64,000 bases of DNA, taken from NCBI RefSeq assembly GCF_013426205.1, contig NC_089422.1, forward strand, positions 7,033,001 to 7,097,000, written 5' to 3'. Origin of the DNA: Metarhizium brunneum (taxonomy: Eukaryota; Ascomycota; Sordariomycetes; Hypocreales; Clavicipitaceae). A program made the position numbers and the translations under genes. Each line of letters begins with the position of its first letter. Within the stretch, counting starts at the first letter, position 1. Below the pieces are notes generated by a model. That model did not search any database. It was given only the letters and a program-made list of their open reading frames with translations, and was not told where the DNA came from. Positions 46,866 to 58,920 of the stretch are shown piece by piece.

Positions 46866-49800
46866 ATCGCAACAAGGGGACTGGACTGGGCTCGAATGAA
46901 GACGCTGGTCTCAGACCAAAAGCCTCGTTTAATAATGCTGGTTGCAGGTTGCAGGGCCTCGGGAGGAAACGAGGAGAGCATCTGGGTGGGTGAGATTCTC
47001 GAGGGGGGCGTGTGCCTCAAAATAGTGGGCATGAATTGGAACGGACCACTTGGTGGCCGAGCACAAGACGGTCAGGACGGGCCTGGCGGGGAAAGGCAAT
47101 GCCACGTGGGTTTGAAGATGAATCCACGCCCTTTTGTCCGCCACCTTAGCCTCTTTCCCTGATTCCTCGTTCGCTTGTCCGCTTGTTCGCCTGCTCGTTC
47201 GCCTTTTTGCTTATTGTTTGCTGGTTTGCTGGTTTGCTGGCGGTAACAAGTGCGGAGTATTTCGCGCTTATTGCCTCTTTTTGTAGAGCATTGCGCTCCT
47301 CCTCCTCCTCTCGTGTGCGGTGGCTGGCCAGGACATTGCATGCGCCAATACGGGCTAGATATACTTAGTACTTGGGAATACCTGGGGCGACGGGGCAACT
47401 ACTCCATGTCTGTGAGTCTGAGGTATGCCTGTAGGTGCTATCTACCCTAGGTACTTACTTACCTAAGGTACGGAGTAGAATTGATGCCAAGCAAGACATT
47501 TGCAGTATTTGGAATACTGACCCAAAATGTCAAGTGTCCGGCGGAACCCAGCAGGCCGCATGTGGATCCCATGCTAGAATGAGTCTGGTTCTTGAGCGTC
47601 TGAGCACGGGGATCAGCAATAATGCTGGCGCTCCGTGCCACATGAGTTGCTCGCGCCAGGCAAGGTCAAGGTTAAAGGGCCCTGAAAGGAGTTGCGCACC
47701 TTCCTGTAGGGCTGCCTCTATCTGTACTGTATGTATGTACGTACTACATTGTCCCATTGTGGGAAAGGCCCCCCTCGCTCCTGCCGTCAGGTTCCTAGGT
47801 ACTTAGTCATTGGTTGCCGAACATGTCCGTTCACCCAACACCCAGCATCACCACAAGCACAACGGTTATGCTGAGATGCTTTAGAAGCTCCTGTTGGACC
47901 TCCTTTAGAAATATCCAGCATGTCTTCAATGGTTTGGCACTCAGGGCCACTATTTCGGCCTGGGGTACAGGGTTCTTTGTCTTCCAGGTCGCCAACTCCG
48001 CAATCGATTGCCATGATGTTACGAAACCAAACGTTGCTGGGAACTGTGGAATGTGCCATCATTCCTCGAAACACAAGACGTCACTACGTCTCAACCCCTC
48101 GTGAGTTCAATGCGGTATCCAGCCGTTTACTCAATCTGCTGCAAACTACAATCTTAGGCCATGTTTATGGCACCGACTTCGTGACCCCGCTTCTTCATCC
48201 TCTAGATTTCATTAGTACTTCCAGTGCACAGTAAGAGTGATGCTGTTGCAAAACGCATAGATAACAAATATCCCGACGACAAATATTTGGCTGACAAGAT
48301 ACGCAAATTAACAAACGATAGGTGTCTCCCTGTGTCTCTGGTGGCCATTGTTGCACACACCCGACCACATTGACCACGGCTGCGGCTGTTGATTGACCTG
48401 TAATTCGGCTGCCCGCTGAAGCACTTGTTGATGATACCAACGAAATTAGCTTGCTGGAAGGGCAATCAATCGATCCGTTTCTACACCGCCCTTCGACAAA
48501 TTCCCTGGCAAAATGAGTCCCACCCGCACACCAAGAGACCGATTACAAATATCTCTTAACTTTCTATCTGATCCCATCATGATAAACGACGGCGGGCGCG
48601 CTACACTCTCCAGATGCAGGCGACATTGTCAAGAGTCTTGTCGTCAATGCAGAGCTTATTGCCCTTGAATCTGGTCGGCAACCATACTACGGCTGTGCCA
48701 GAATGAATTACGCACTCGGCCACCGAACGTGCCGAAAAGCAAGACCTGAAGGTTGTTAAACCAGCCGGCTGGTTTCTGGAGGGGGTGCAAGCGTCCAGAC
48801 AGAGAGCAGAGGCCAACATCCTGGTCTGACGGCTGAAGTATCGAGTACATTGCCATGTGTCGCCGTCACCAAGGCCACGAGGACGCAACGCACACGCCTT
48901 GAATAAGCTGCTTGCACGCCCTTACCAGGCAAGGGTTTCGAAGATTTGAACCAGCCACTGCGACGCCACACCGTGACACGGCGGACAGAGCACAATGTGA
49001 AGAATATGGAGTCGCGGACCACATCTGCACAGTATCCCATGGAAAATTGAGTGTTGCTTCAACCCATGTTGAATATTGCCCATGGTACACCGTACCCATG
49101 TGATTAGAGCCCTCATTATTAGTTCTGACTGAACTGCGAGTGCCTTGCAGGCAATCTTGGGCCAAGAGTCGAGGTGAGGGGGTTTGGCCAATGGAATCAC
49201 GGGCAAGAATTCTGGGCCTGCAGCTCTGCGATACCAATGTCAAGTCCACTGTTTTGGTTTACAGGGGTGCAAATATTACCAAACGGAACATTGAAGACAA
49301 GACGAAGTATCTGGCTAGCCGTTTCCTGTCTACAAGGCGGTAAAACACGACCTGAATAAGATGTGAAGCCTATCCAGCCACCACACCAGAGCCTACGAGG
49401 CAGCCACAGCATACGAGACGGGACTAGCAGCAGATGGACTCACCACGACCAGCGGCTAGTACTGCTAGGTACTACATACAATGACATGAGGGCTTGGCGA
49501 CCGGCAGGCGGATTTATTATTAGTCATTTCACATTCGGAAACGCGGGCCTAGGTTCCTGGGATCAACAGTAGTCCCAAGAGGTGCAGATTGAGATAATCG
49601 AGGTAAAGGATACAAGTCGAGGCAAGACCTTGTGAGACATATCCAGGCCTGTGTTGGAGCCAACAGCTTTGTTTTACCCGGCAGAACAACTGCATTGAAG
49701 CATGCGGAGCATTCCTTTCTCCGCATCATGCCACGAGGTCAGCAAGCGCACACCCCCCCTTCCAGTCGTGTCCGGTCTGTTGATTAGTGTTGCTCCCAGT

Positions 49801-52800
49801 GTCGTCAGCAGCCACTCAGTCCTGCACCGCCCACCGCAATTCACAAGGGCTGCTGGGTAATAATAGCGTTTCCAGCGCCCGTTCACTGCTGATGCGGCTT
49901 ATTTCCTGAACACGTGGCAGATGCCGCTTGTGCAATCTTGCCATCCGTCAATGCCGACGACCTACCCTACCCACGATGTTGGGTCAAACACTGAATCGTC
50001 TGCTGACCAACACTCTTGCCATCGATTCGTGCCCAATTTCCCCCTTGGACGCAGAGGTTCAGATAGCTGGTGCAAGAAACCACACTTTGTCCACGGTGAA
50101 GTAGACAGTAGTGTACAAACGGGACCTCCCGGGCTGTGCTGTGGCATGATGCAACACATCATCTCGCACATTTTCTTATCTGGGCAACGCCGAGCGATGC
50201 ATGCCACAGAATGAAACGTCATCTCCGAAGCTGCGTTAAGTGGTGTCCGGAAATACAAGCCCTGTTCCACGATTCGCACAGATGTATCGAATATCCCTTC
50301 CCCCGAGGCTCAAGGTTCGGGCAGTCCGGTGCTGAACAATGAATGGTCTTGTTAAAAAAGTGGACCTCGGCCGGCTTCAATCTCATGATGTCGTCGTCAT
50401 TATCTGTCATTTTCAACAACAAGGCCACGAGGTTGGTGGATATTCGACCTTGAAGGCTGTACTACTTTGCATCCCACCGGAGGCGTGAGTGTAGCTTCAA
50501 TTCAAGTCGATGAGATCGCATGGCCCCATTGTCAAACGATAAGCTTTCCGCATCGGTTCCGGGCCGTCACTTGCTTTGACCAAGATCATTGGGAGTCATT
50601 AGGGCAAAAAGCAAACAATACCATGAGCCGAACAAGCATGTTTACTACCAGACGCGACTTCCCGCGTGTCTTCTCCTAATGAACGCCACATCCAGGAAGC
50701 AATTAGCAACTCCAACAAACCAGTGGTTCTGCGTTGATAGCTGCTATTGATGTTACTGTGCTACGCAGGCGGGTTAGTATTCGCAAATGTCGTTGCCATC
50801 TATCCAGCCCAATTTGTCACTCAAATGAAACCTCGACTCCGGCCCGAGACTTCGCATGGTTGAAACTGCAGACGAAGCTGCCAGCCCGCTTTCACAAGGA
50901 TACACTGGAAGGATGATCCTTGATATGCTCGCCGGGGCGAGTTCATCTTCTTTTCCACACGCCCACAGAGTGCAGACTCAGCTGAACTCGATGCAACGGA
51001 CACCATCAGTTTGACCTGAGAGAACATACAGTATACATCTTGTGTAGATGGCGTCTTGGATGGTGAAATATTTGGTCAAAGTCCCGTGAGCAATAAGTGC
51101 TTGCTACGGGTGGCAATTCTGAAAATTGCAAGCTCCTCTGATGAAATATTTTCGCACCATGTCACCTAGCACCTGTCTTTCATGTCCCACGGCTGTATCT
51201 ACCAACATCGGAGACGTTGTCAAAGGCACCTTGGGCTGGTCCCTTTCTTATTTTCTAGCCTCCTTTTACAATGACACGCCCCGCTCCTATATTTATTCCA
51301 GGCAGGAAAAAAAAAGGAAAAACAACCATTGACAAGAGCACACTGTGTTACAAGTCTCTCCCGGCCGGCCAAATCATTCTGAGATCCAGGCTCGTGTGCA
51401 TGCCATCCGGTCTACAATATGCAGGTCTGCTTCAGGATAGTATCAGGTCACGAACTGGGATCCTCCGCAATTGCTCAACTTCAAAAAACGCTGCTTTGCA
51501 TGTATTTCTGGGACGCTCACTACAACCCACAGCCGGCCCGCAAACACAGGGGCATAGCCAAAGCCCTGATTGACGCCTTTACGGGATCCCAAAACTACGG
51601 GAATCCGCGTGTCATCGTGGCTAGTTCACCATGTAGGTACCAGGAACAAGGACAGCCAAGACACAACAAGAATAAATGGCCCCATGATAGGTAAGCGGCT
51701 AGCTGGGGAGAAATTAAAAAAGAAACGTGGCAAAAACCAGTCCGACGTTTCCTTTGAAAAGCTTAGCTCCGGCAAGGATGCCCAGGCGCTGGCTGAATCC
51801 TTCCAATCTGTTAGCGCCGAAGGGCCCATGAATCTCGGGAAACCGTGATTCGTATTAATACCACTCGGCATGGAAAACTGACTTTCCGCATCATACCGGC
51901 AGGCAAGGCAAGTAAGTGACCGTTGACTGCGCTCCCAGCGGCGTGCTTCTCAGCCCCTAGGTCGATGGCCGAAGGGGACGGAGCAGGGCTATTCCATGCA
52001 AAATTGTTCGATTGTCCACATCACCACAACCACGAGATGTGTACACGAATAACGGGACTGTCTACAATATGCCATACAGCATGTACGTACAGTACTGCGT
52101 AATACCGACCCATTCGCAGGCGGAATCCTCCTTTCATCGAGCCAATAACCCTCCATTGCTTTGGGGAATACGGTTGGCTTCTGTTCGCTCTCTTCCTTTC
52201 GGTCGCATGCAGAATTTGATTATACCTGGCGCCCCTGCTACTTTGGTGTCGCGTGAGAAAAGAATTTTCCAGAAGTAGGTTTGCACTTCTTTACGAATTC
52301 GTGCTGTGGGTTGCGCCGGACCGCCAAGGCCGGCTGAGATAGATAGTTTCACCTCCGGAATGAGGTGGAACTAACATTGTATGTACTACTAACAGAATGC
52401 CTGCCAAGACTGCGAGAATAGGCGGTGTGCGGTGGCAAAAAGTAACGAAACTGCCGTCACATTGCCCTTTTTTTTTATTGAGCTGTGCGAAAACGACTCT
52501 AGGGTACGTAGCTTTGTCCTAACCGTGATACAACTGCATTGAGAAAGGTATATTGCAGCAGAAGATTAAAGACGAAATGCGAGTAAATAGGCCACAGCTC
52601 CCAAGGCACACAGGTGCAGAAGCACGTTCGCCTCGTCGTACCTTGTCCACCATCGTCCATGGATGCCCACCTCCTGTTTCTCAGACTTTTTGTAGTATTC
52701 TGAACCTAAATAAAACCAAACGCCGACGCTTTCTGTTTTATAAGACACGACTGTACCCATCCCCCGTAACGGAGCCCAGGTCCCGGGGAGGTTTATATAA

Positions 52801-52858
52801 CGTACATGTTTCGTGGATGCACAAAAACCAAAAAAAAAAACTGCTCTGCTCCCATGCC

Positions 52859-54215
52859 TTATATCGCCGTGGGCGCGGCATCGAATCGCCAGCCCTTGCT
52901 TCGCATATTCATCTCAATCGACTTCCAAATCTGCTCCACGACCTCCTTGTCTCTGAAGCGAGAAGCGTCGGCGCCGTCGCCGCCGCGCCATCGATCGACG
53001 CCCGTCGACAGCACCCTGTGGCCCCAGCTGCGGATGCTCTCGGGGGCCTGCTCCCCGCGCCAGCCCACAAAGACGCCGAGCGTGTGCTTGAACAGCTCGT
53101 TGGGGCTGCTCCACTTGTAGTTCTTGAACTGCCACGTCTGCCCGGTGGTGAAGACGGCCACCACGCGGTTCCAGTACTCGGGCTTGAACTGCTCGGAGCC
53201 CTCTACGAGGATGAAGCGCAGGGGGCGGTTGGGGTCGATGGCCCGGATGACGCGCTGGACGTGGAGCATGCTGGCTGTCGAGGCGCTGGCGTCGGGGGGC
53301 ACGAACTTGCCGTCCTCGAGGAAGGACCTCGCGTTGGACATGCGGAGGAGCGACGAGGCCGACGGCGAGAGGAGGATGATGGGGTCCGGTCTCCTAGTCG
53401 GGCCTTTCTGGTTGAGGGAGAGGGAGGATGCCGCGCCGGGGGCGGAGACCGCCTGGGCCTTCTTTTGGATAAACGGCGCCGCGAGCTTGCGAACGTGCGA
53501 GAAGTCCTGCGTGCGGTGGTTAGCTCTCGCCCATGTCGAGGGGTTGGTGGTCGGAAAGACAAGAAAAGAATGAATGCGGCCCCTCTGCGGGAAACGCCGC
53601 TGGACTTGTGATACGTACTGTCGGCTTGATCCCCCTCAGTACCGTGTTGCGGTCTCCCATCCTGCGCTCTCCATCGTAGACGCTCGCCAGGCGCGGATCC
53701 ATGGTGCCCTTGCCGGCCCTGGCCTGCGCCGCGGTCGACACGGCTCCGGATTTGGTCGCGGGAGCCGTGCCGGCGGCGGCGGCAGCGGCAGCGGCAGCAT
53801 CCGCATCCCCGGCAACAGGTTTGATGTATTCGCTCTCCTCGCTGGCCGCCTCGAGCCAGGTGATCAGGTCGAGTCGTTCGATGAAGCCCAGGTTCTGCAC
53901 CTTGCCCGTCGACCCGGCCGCCGCGAGCTGCTCGTTGAGCGTCGTTGCCGAAGCATTGTACTCTGGGATGGCGAGCTCGCGATTCAGCCAGGCAAAATAG
54001 ATGCTGCGCAGATCGACGGGTTTGTCGTTGGAGATGAAGCGCGTCGGGGTCTCGATGGCGAGGGCGATGCCCTGGGCTGAGAATTGCAGGTGGCTTGCTT
54101 CGGAGAGGGGACATTCTTTGGCGCCCGGGTCGTCTGACGCGCTGGGAATGAAGGGCTGGCTGCTGGAGATGGCTTTGCGAAGGAGTACGAGAGGGTCGTG
54201 GTCGGCGGAGGCCAT
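52859..54215 (-). CDS. cdc73: Cdc73/parafibromin, Paf1 complex subunit
   Basis: A 414-aa Cdc73, a subunit of the Paf1 transcription-elongation complex that binds RNA polymerase II and supports histone modification. Exons are 54215-53619 and 53506-52859, joined in frame as RNTVLRGIKPTDFSHVRKLA. The N-terminal part (MASADHDPLVLLRKAISSSQ) and the conserved GDRNTVLRGIKPT segment are followed by the C-terminal Ras-like domain: PDPIILLSPSASSLLRMSN, then NRPLRFILVEGSEQFKPEYW, then FKNYKWSSPNELFKHTLGVF and GWRGEQAPESIRSWG. A 9-residue Ala run with flanking low complexity sits in the linker. Start is the ATG of MASADHDP; a longer in-frame upstream extension lacks family similarity. Confidence 0.93.
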
Positions 54216-55539
54216 GATGGGCGGACTTGCGATGGGGTTGGCGGGAGAAGAGGTGATGTGTTGAGAGGTCGGTAGAGGAAGGGGAGGAAGGAGAGGATTT
54301 GTCGGTCGATCAAATGTCAATTTAAATCATCGAGCGGGTATAAAGATGGCGGAACAAATGGCGGTGCTCTTCCCTCGGTGGCCAGCAGTGGTGGTTTGGC
54401 TGTGAGGTGGTGAAGCTTTTTTGGTCAAACGTAGTTTTGGAGCTGGGGTTGGGAGCTGTTGCAGTGGTCATCTGACCAATCAGCACTTAGTCTGAGTGCG
54501 GGTGTAAGTGGTTCTATAAACACAGCAACAATGTATGAAAAAGTATTCAAATAATTTCCATACATCCATTGTCTTGTTTTTCGTAAATATAGTAGCTTAT
54601 TGTTCACATATTTGTACTCTGCTCTTGTCATTTTGGGGGCATGACGCAGACTAAATTCGTCATGCTTGATTGTGTGTCCTTCAACCATGACAACCTCAAA
54701 AGACCTAGCTGACAGCAGAGTTTAAATTCCGCATTAGCACAGTCATTGTTGTAAATATCTCGTCGTTCAATCGTGATCTTCATTAATATGCGGATTCTCT
54801 CAGTCTAAGATATGAAAAAAAAACTGTCAGTTTCTCCTTTACTCAATGTCTCACGCAGTTCTAGCGCCGAAGTAGCATCCAACGAAGATGATACACTAGG
54901 CCAGCGCAATACCAAGCACAGCCTGACTCATAATCTCACCAGCGCAAGGGAACTAAGAAACGATAATCATACAGTTCAATAATAAATACAGTCATAGCAT
55001 GTCCGCTCAAATGCTGCCGTCTCAGACAGCTCCACCACTGTCCCCTACGTACGAGATCAACCACAGCAGCAAACCACTACCCCTTGGCTCATGATACAAG
55101 GCCCGTATTCTTCACTTGTAATCGAGACTTGCGAGCGAACGGCATTCTTAGCAGTCAATCAATCAAGTACTTTGCTCCGCAAGTCTGGCGGAGAGGCTTG
55201 GAGAGATGTAGCATCACATTGGTCGCATAAGGAACGTACACTACATCTAGAATAATAAGATAGTATCGAATTGTATTCTTGTGGACCACATAGCCATGCT
55301 GGACTGTACTGTACTAATATCTAGCACTATTCATAAAGTATGCAAAACCGGGCCGCTTCATCGCGACCAACAATGCCACTGTATCAACAAAGCCATAAAA
55401 CAAAGCTGCCTCCCACGGATTCTTATTGGTTTTACCGCCCAGCTCTAGCGCCAACGCCATTGAAACATAGACAAAGGAAGCCTCAACACCCCCCCCCCCA
55501 AAAAAGTAATAATAATCGAAAGCTCACAAATCGCGACGT
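54216..55539. other. AT-rich intergenic region with no recognised gene
   Basis: About 1.3 kb, visibly richer in A and T than the rest of the window from about 54500 to 55420. It includes a poly-C run at about 55487-55499. A minus-strand frame at 54688-54425 has no recognisable domain. It may be a degraded insertion or simply the cdc73 upstream region. Confidence 0.4.
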
Positions 55540-56812
55540 CTATATGCCAAAAACCAGCTTCATGCGCTCGTATGTATAAAAGCTCACTGCCACCATGGGG
55601 ATCACCTTGACATAGCCAATTGTCAACCCGACAAAGAAGCCTCGGAATCCGCGTTCTTGGAAGATGAGTCTGGCCGTCTCGCCAAGACGCATCCTGTGAC
55701 CGTCCCCAACAGCACCGCTTACTTGCATGCGCCGTCTGATGACCTCCAACGGGTACGATGAAGTTTGCGAAATCATACCAGCGACACCACCGCTCGTGAG
55801 CTCAGCCCACGATCGGAGCGGCGCGGGCTTGTCCGAGGGCTGGTTCTTCCGCCGGGGTAGGGTCGTATATTGGGCGACTGAGGGGTGGCGCATCAAGTCG
55901 CTGACGGTGTCGTGGGTGAGGAAGGACATGCCCGCGTACGGAAGCATGCCCAGCAGCGTCGGCGCAAAGCCACGGTAAAAGTTGATAAGTCCCGTCTTGG
56001 GGACAATCGAACCGGCCACCGAGGCAGTAGACTCTACGGCGGCGGCAACAGGAGCTGGGGCGCTGGGGAGTCTTGCCGTGGCCGACTTCTCGACAGGGCT
56101 CGAGTTGTAAATCTGTCTGCAGATTGAAGACAAAGACGAGCGGCCGTCCTTCTTTGTTTCAAAGGCCAGCCGTACTCGAATGAGCTCCAGGGGATATGTG
56201 AAGAAGACAGAAGTGACGCCGGCAAGACTGCCGCTGAGGAGTCGTCGCAGCGGCGTTTCGTACTCTTTGCCAGGAATAATCATGGCTCGAATCTGCTCGT
56301 AAGCGAGGAACTTGATGCCGGCGTAGGGAAAAATACGCAGCAGCGTAGCCGAGTGGCCTCGGAAGAGTCCCCGGCCACCTTCGAAGTGGTAAATGTCTCT
56401 GATGGCGGTTGCGACGCCGAAGGAAGATCCTGTATATTTTGCGAAGTGGGGATTGCTGGCCTGGAAGAGGATCTTGACTCGATCTAGCGGAGCGACGATG
56501 GTCTTGGCCTGATGAAGGAACAGTTCAAGTTAGCAGACGGATTCTTGCAGCACGAGTCTCTTTCTGGCACTCGAGGATTGTGCTTACAGCGCAGCCTGCG
56601 ACCCCCCCGGCGACACCAGATCGCCAGACATAGTCCCAGGATCGAGTCCTGTTTCGGGGTGTTATGGCTTCGTCGTCGGTGGGACACACAGCCGCGTCCC
56701 TGTTACTGGCGACGGCAGGAGCCATGGCAGCCACTCCGACATGTTGGCGCACTCTGCCGCGAGCAAGTTCCGTCACCGAAGCATGGTCCATGAGGGGGGA
56801 GGACGTGGGCAT
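55540..56812 (-). CDS. leu5: Mitochondrial carrier, LEU5/CoA-transporter type
   Basis: A mitochondrial inner-membrane carrier of the SLC25 family, closest in layout to yeast Leu5, linked to coenzyme A import into the matrix. Exons are 56812-56588 and 56508-55540, joining as AGGVAGCAAKTIVAPLDRVK. The three carrier repeats show signatures PLDRVK, PLELIR and PLEVIR. Other hallmarks are FQASNPHFAKYTGSSFGV, IFPYAGIKFLAYEQIR, and SFYTYERMKLVFGI at the C-terminus. The insertion rich in Ala/Val/Ser between repeats 2a and 2b is typical of fungal orthologues. About 397 aa if translation starts at 56812; Met at 56791 is an alternative, so the start is uncertain. Related CoA or ADP carriers cannot be fully excluded. 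Confidence 0.88.
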
Positions 56813-57554
56813 TCCGGATGCCGACAGCACGTGGAGAAGTTGCGATGCAGGAAGTCCCAGAGGACCGACGCCGCATGCCGGCCCCGGGTACGTAGGAATG
56901 ATGTGGCGGACTCGGTCGACGGGAATGGCGACGATGAGGAGAGATTGTGTGAACAAGACTGGCTCTATTTCAATCAGCAACAAAAGACAAGGGTGGGCGA
57001 GCGTCGGCTGAGGAAGAGGGAAGCAGCAGAGGTTGTGTGTGCCAAAGACAAGTTGTCAGTGGAAATGGAAAAGATGAGGAATTTCAAGTTTCGGCACGCC
57101 ACGGGACCCCGGCTATGGCTGCCCACGAGACTTGGGGGACATCTGGGGGCTCGCGGCTTGGGGACAGCGAACCGGCAGCCTGTAATCGGGCTCTGCACTC
57201 CGTGTTTGGACATTGATGGCACTGGGGGTTTAGCGGACGTCATAGTATTGAACGCCTGGCCTGCAGGGCATTTGGGCCTGGCCTGGCCCGTTGGCCAATG
57301 ACGTGCCTGGGCCCTGGAGCAGTCTGGGGGCATCCGGAGGCAGTTGGATTCTTCAACCGTCGTCCCCAGCGTCCGAGAGCCACAGAAGCGTTTCCAGCCG
57401 AGGATTACCGAAGCCCCTCGTTGAGCCGAAAGCCAATCCCAACAGCTCGAGTTCCCGTTACCAAAGGGTATCTGGACCACTTTTTGCTACCCTCACCCAT
57501 TTCTCACATAACTGTGGACTGCACGTTCGCCCACACGGACTGCACACCTCTTGC
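56813..57554. other. Divergent promoter region
   Basis: About 740 bp between the LEU5-like carrier (minus) and the MT-A70 gene (plus). Open frames in this interval have no family match. No clear regulatory motif was recognised. Confidence 0.4.
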
Positions 57555-58670
57555 ATGTCAGATAACGGCCTCATTGGCACCATCGCCCCGGGAACCCGTC
57601 TTATGTCTGGACCGCCACAAGATGATGCTGCCACCGCGTCGAGCGTCCTCTTTCAAAGCAGCGACAAGACTGTCGTCTTGCTAGATGTCCCACGCTCCCT
57701 GGAAGAAGCGCAAGTCCTGCCTGGCTGCCGATTGCTGCGCCGGGTCTACTCGGATCCGCCGCCGACCAAACCCTTTCCGACGCCGGATCCGAAGAGGAGT
57801 CGACGTCGGGCTGGTCATCGCGGTCGCTGCGACCACGCGTCTGGACATGATGGCGGTGCGGCACACGACTGGCCGGCCCAGCCCCCTGCTGCCCAAATAG
57901 CCGATTTGATGACCGCCGCAGCTGTTCAAAGTGCTCTGCAAGTCATGTGCGACGGCTACAACGGCCCGTTCCATCTTCCTCGCAAACCATTACCTGCCGA
58001 CATCGAGGATGTGAATGCACCGTCTCCGCTACATGTCCAGGACGCCAGACCGCTGTATGGATCCATCCAGGACCTAAGACAAGTCTTTGCTGACACCGCA
58101 CCCGTGTTCAAGCTGGTCGTTCTTGACCCTCCCTGGCCAAATCGTTCTGCCAGAAGACGCAGCAATAAATATGCCACTGCTACTAACCTAGATGACATCC
58201 GAGCTCTGCTGACGAGCATACCCATCTCGGCGCATTTAGCAAGCGATGGCCTGGTGGCCGTCTGGATCACCAACAAGGCTAGTATCCCTGAGCTTCTCAC
58301 ATCCCCCGCGGGGGTATTCGCTTCTTGGGGCGTAGAATTGGTCGCTGAATGGACGTGGCTCAAAATTACAGCTGCCGGCGAGCCCCTCTACGACGTTGAG
58401 TCGGTCTGGAGGAAGCCATGGGAGAAGATTCTCATAGCCAAGCCCATCGGTGCGCCCGCACCGCCTGGTCTCAAAGCCAAGGTCATCGTCGCCGCGCCAG
58501 ATGTTCACTCCCGAAAGCCAAATCTGCGGCTGCTGTTCCAAGATGTCCTGGGGCAACAGGACTATGCTGGCCTAGAGATATTCGCCCGCAACCTCACGGC
58601 CGGCTGGTGGAGTTGGGGAGACCAGGTCCTCCATTTTCAAGGCCAACAGTACTGGGAGCAATCATGTTGA
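57555..58670 (+). CDS. MT-A70 family methyltransferase, METTL4-like
   Basis: A 371-aa single-exon protein of the MT-A70 family, enzymes that methylate the N6 position of adenine in RNA or DNA. The catalytic DPPW is at residues 191-194, in FKLVVLDPPWPNRSARRRSN. It is followed by IPISAHLASDGLVAVWITNK, the SAM-binding WGVELVAEWTWLKITAAGEP, and VWRKPWEKILIAKP. The C-terminus (RKPNLRLLFQDVL, EIFARNLTAGWWSWGDQVLH) matches METTL4-type proteins rather than METTL3/METTL14. The N-terminal VLFQSSDKTVVLLDVPRSLE segment also recurs in fungal METTL4-like proteins. No RNA-binding zinc finger is visible. Whether it modifies snRNA, mRNA or DNA cannot be told from sequence. ATG 57555 fits the family N-terminus better than an upstream in-frame extension. 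Confidence 0.88.
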   Translation: MSDNGLIGTIAPGTRLMSGPPQDDAATASSVLFQSSDKTVVLLDVPRSLEEAQVLPGCRLLRRVYSDPPPTKPFPTPDPKRSRRRAGHRGRCDHASGHDGGAAHDWPAQPPAAQIADLMTAAAVQSALQVMCDGYNGPFHLPRKPLPADIEDVNAPSPLHVQDARPLYGSIQDLRQVFADTAPVFKLVVLDPPWPNRSARRRSNKYATATNLDDIRALLTSIPISAHLASDGLVAVWITNKASIPELLTSPAGVFASWGVELVAEWTWLKITAAGEPLYDVESVWRKPWEKILIAKPIGAPAPPGLKAKVIVAAPDVHSRKPNLRLLFQDVLGQQDYAGLEIFARNLTAGWWSWGDQVLHFQGQQYWEQSC

Positions 58671-58920
58671 ATCTGCCCATGCTGTACCTTTGAATCATTG
58701 TTCCCACATCAAGAACAAAAACCACTTGTTCGTTTCATAGTGCCGGCGCCACCCGGTTTTGCCTTCTATTGGCTACAGTAATATACAGATATGCCTGCGT
58801 ATCGTACATGGCTCACGCAGTCGACGTTGACGCGTTACTCTCCACGTCCAGTCCCATACGACTGAAACCTATTTTTTCCACTGCCCAGCTTTGTGTTGCT
58901 CCCCTCCGCCGCCTATCCTC

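Larger units (their letters stand above)
38025..52858. other. 14.8-kb gene-empty region upstream of flbA
   Basis: No open frame here shows a domain, a consistent splice pattern or the coding bias of the neighbours. Base composition is not strongly AT-rich, so a heavily RIP-mutated transposon is not obvious. It contains short repeats (38348-38415, 38501-38537, 39356-39370), copies of TACGGAGTA or its complement (41444, 45305, 47469), a repeated GTATGTATGTACGTACTAC element (about 43319 and 47729), and CCTAGGTA boxes (about 47447 and 47789). It may be regulatory DNA, non-coding transcription units, or degraded genes. A small Cys-rich frame at 46590 is listed separately. Confidence 0.5.

Noticed and set aside
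48940..48970. GGTTCAAATC-like box on the minus strand, suggesting a tRNA B box
   Set aside because: The only A-box-like sequence is too close, and no cloverleaf could be paired.
54425..54688. Minus-strand frame in the AT-rich island that might be a transposase remnant
   Set aside because: No catalytic motif or terminal repeats could be identified.
57291..57554. In-frame N-terminal extension of the MT-A70 protein
   Set aside because: It has no similarity to the family, and ATG 57555 gives the expected N-terminus.
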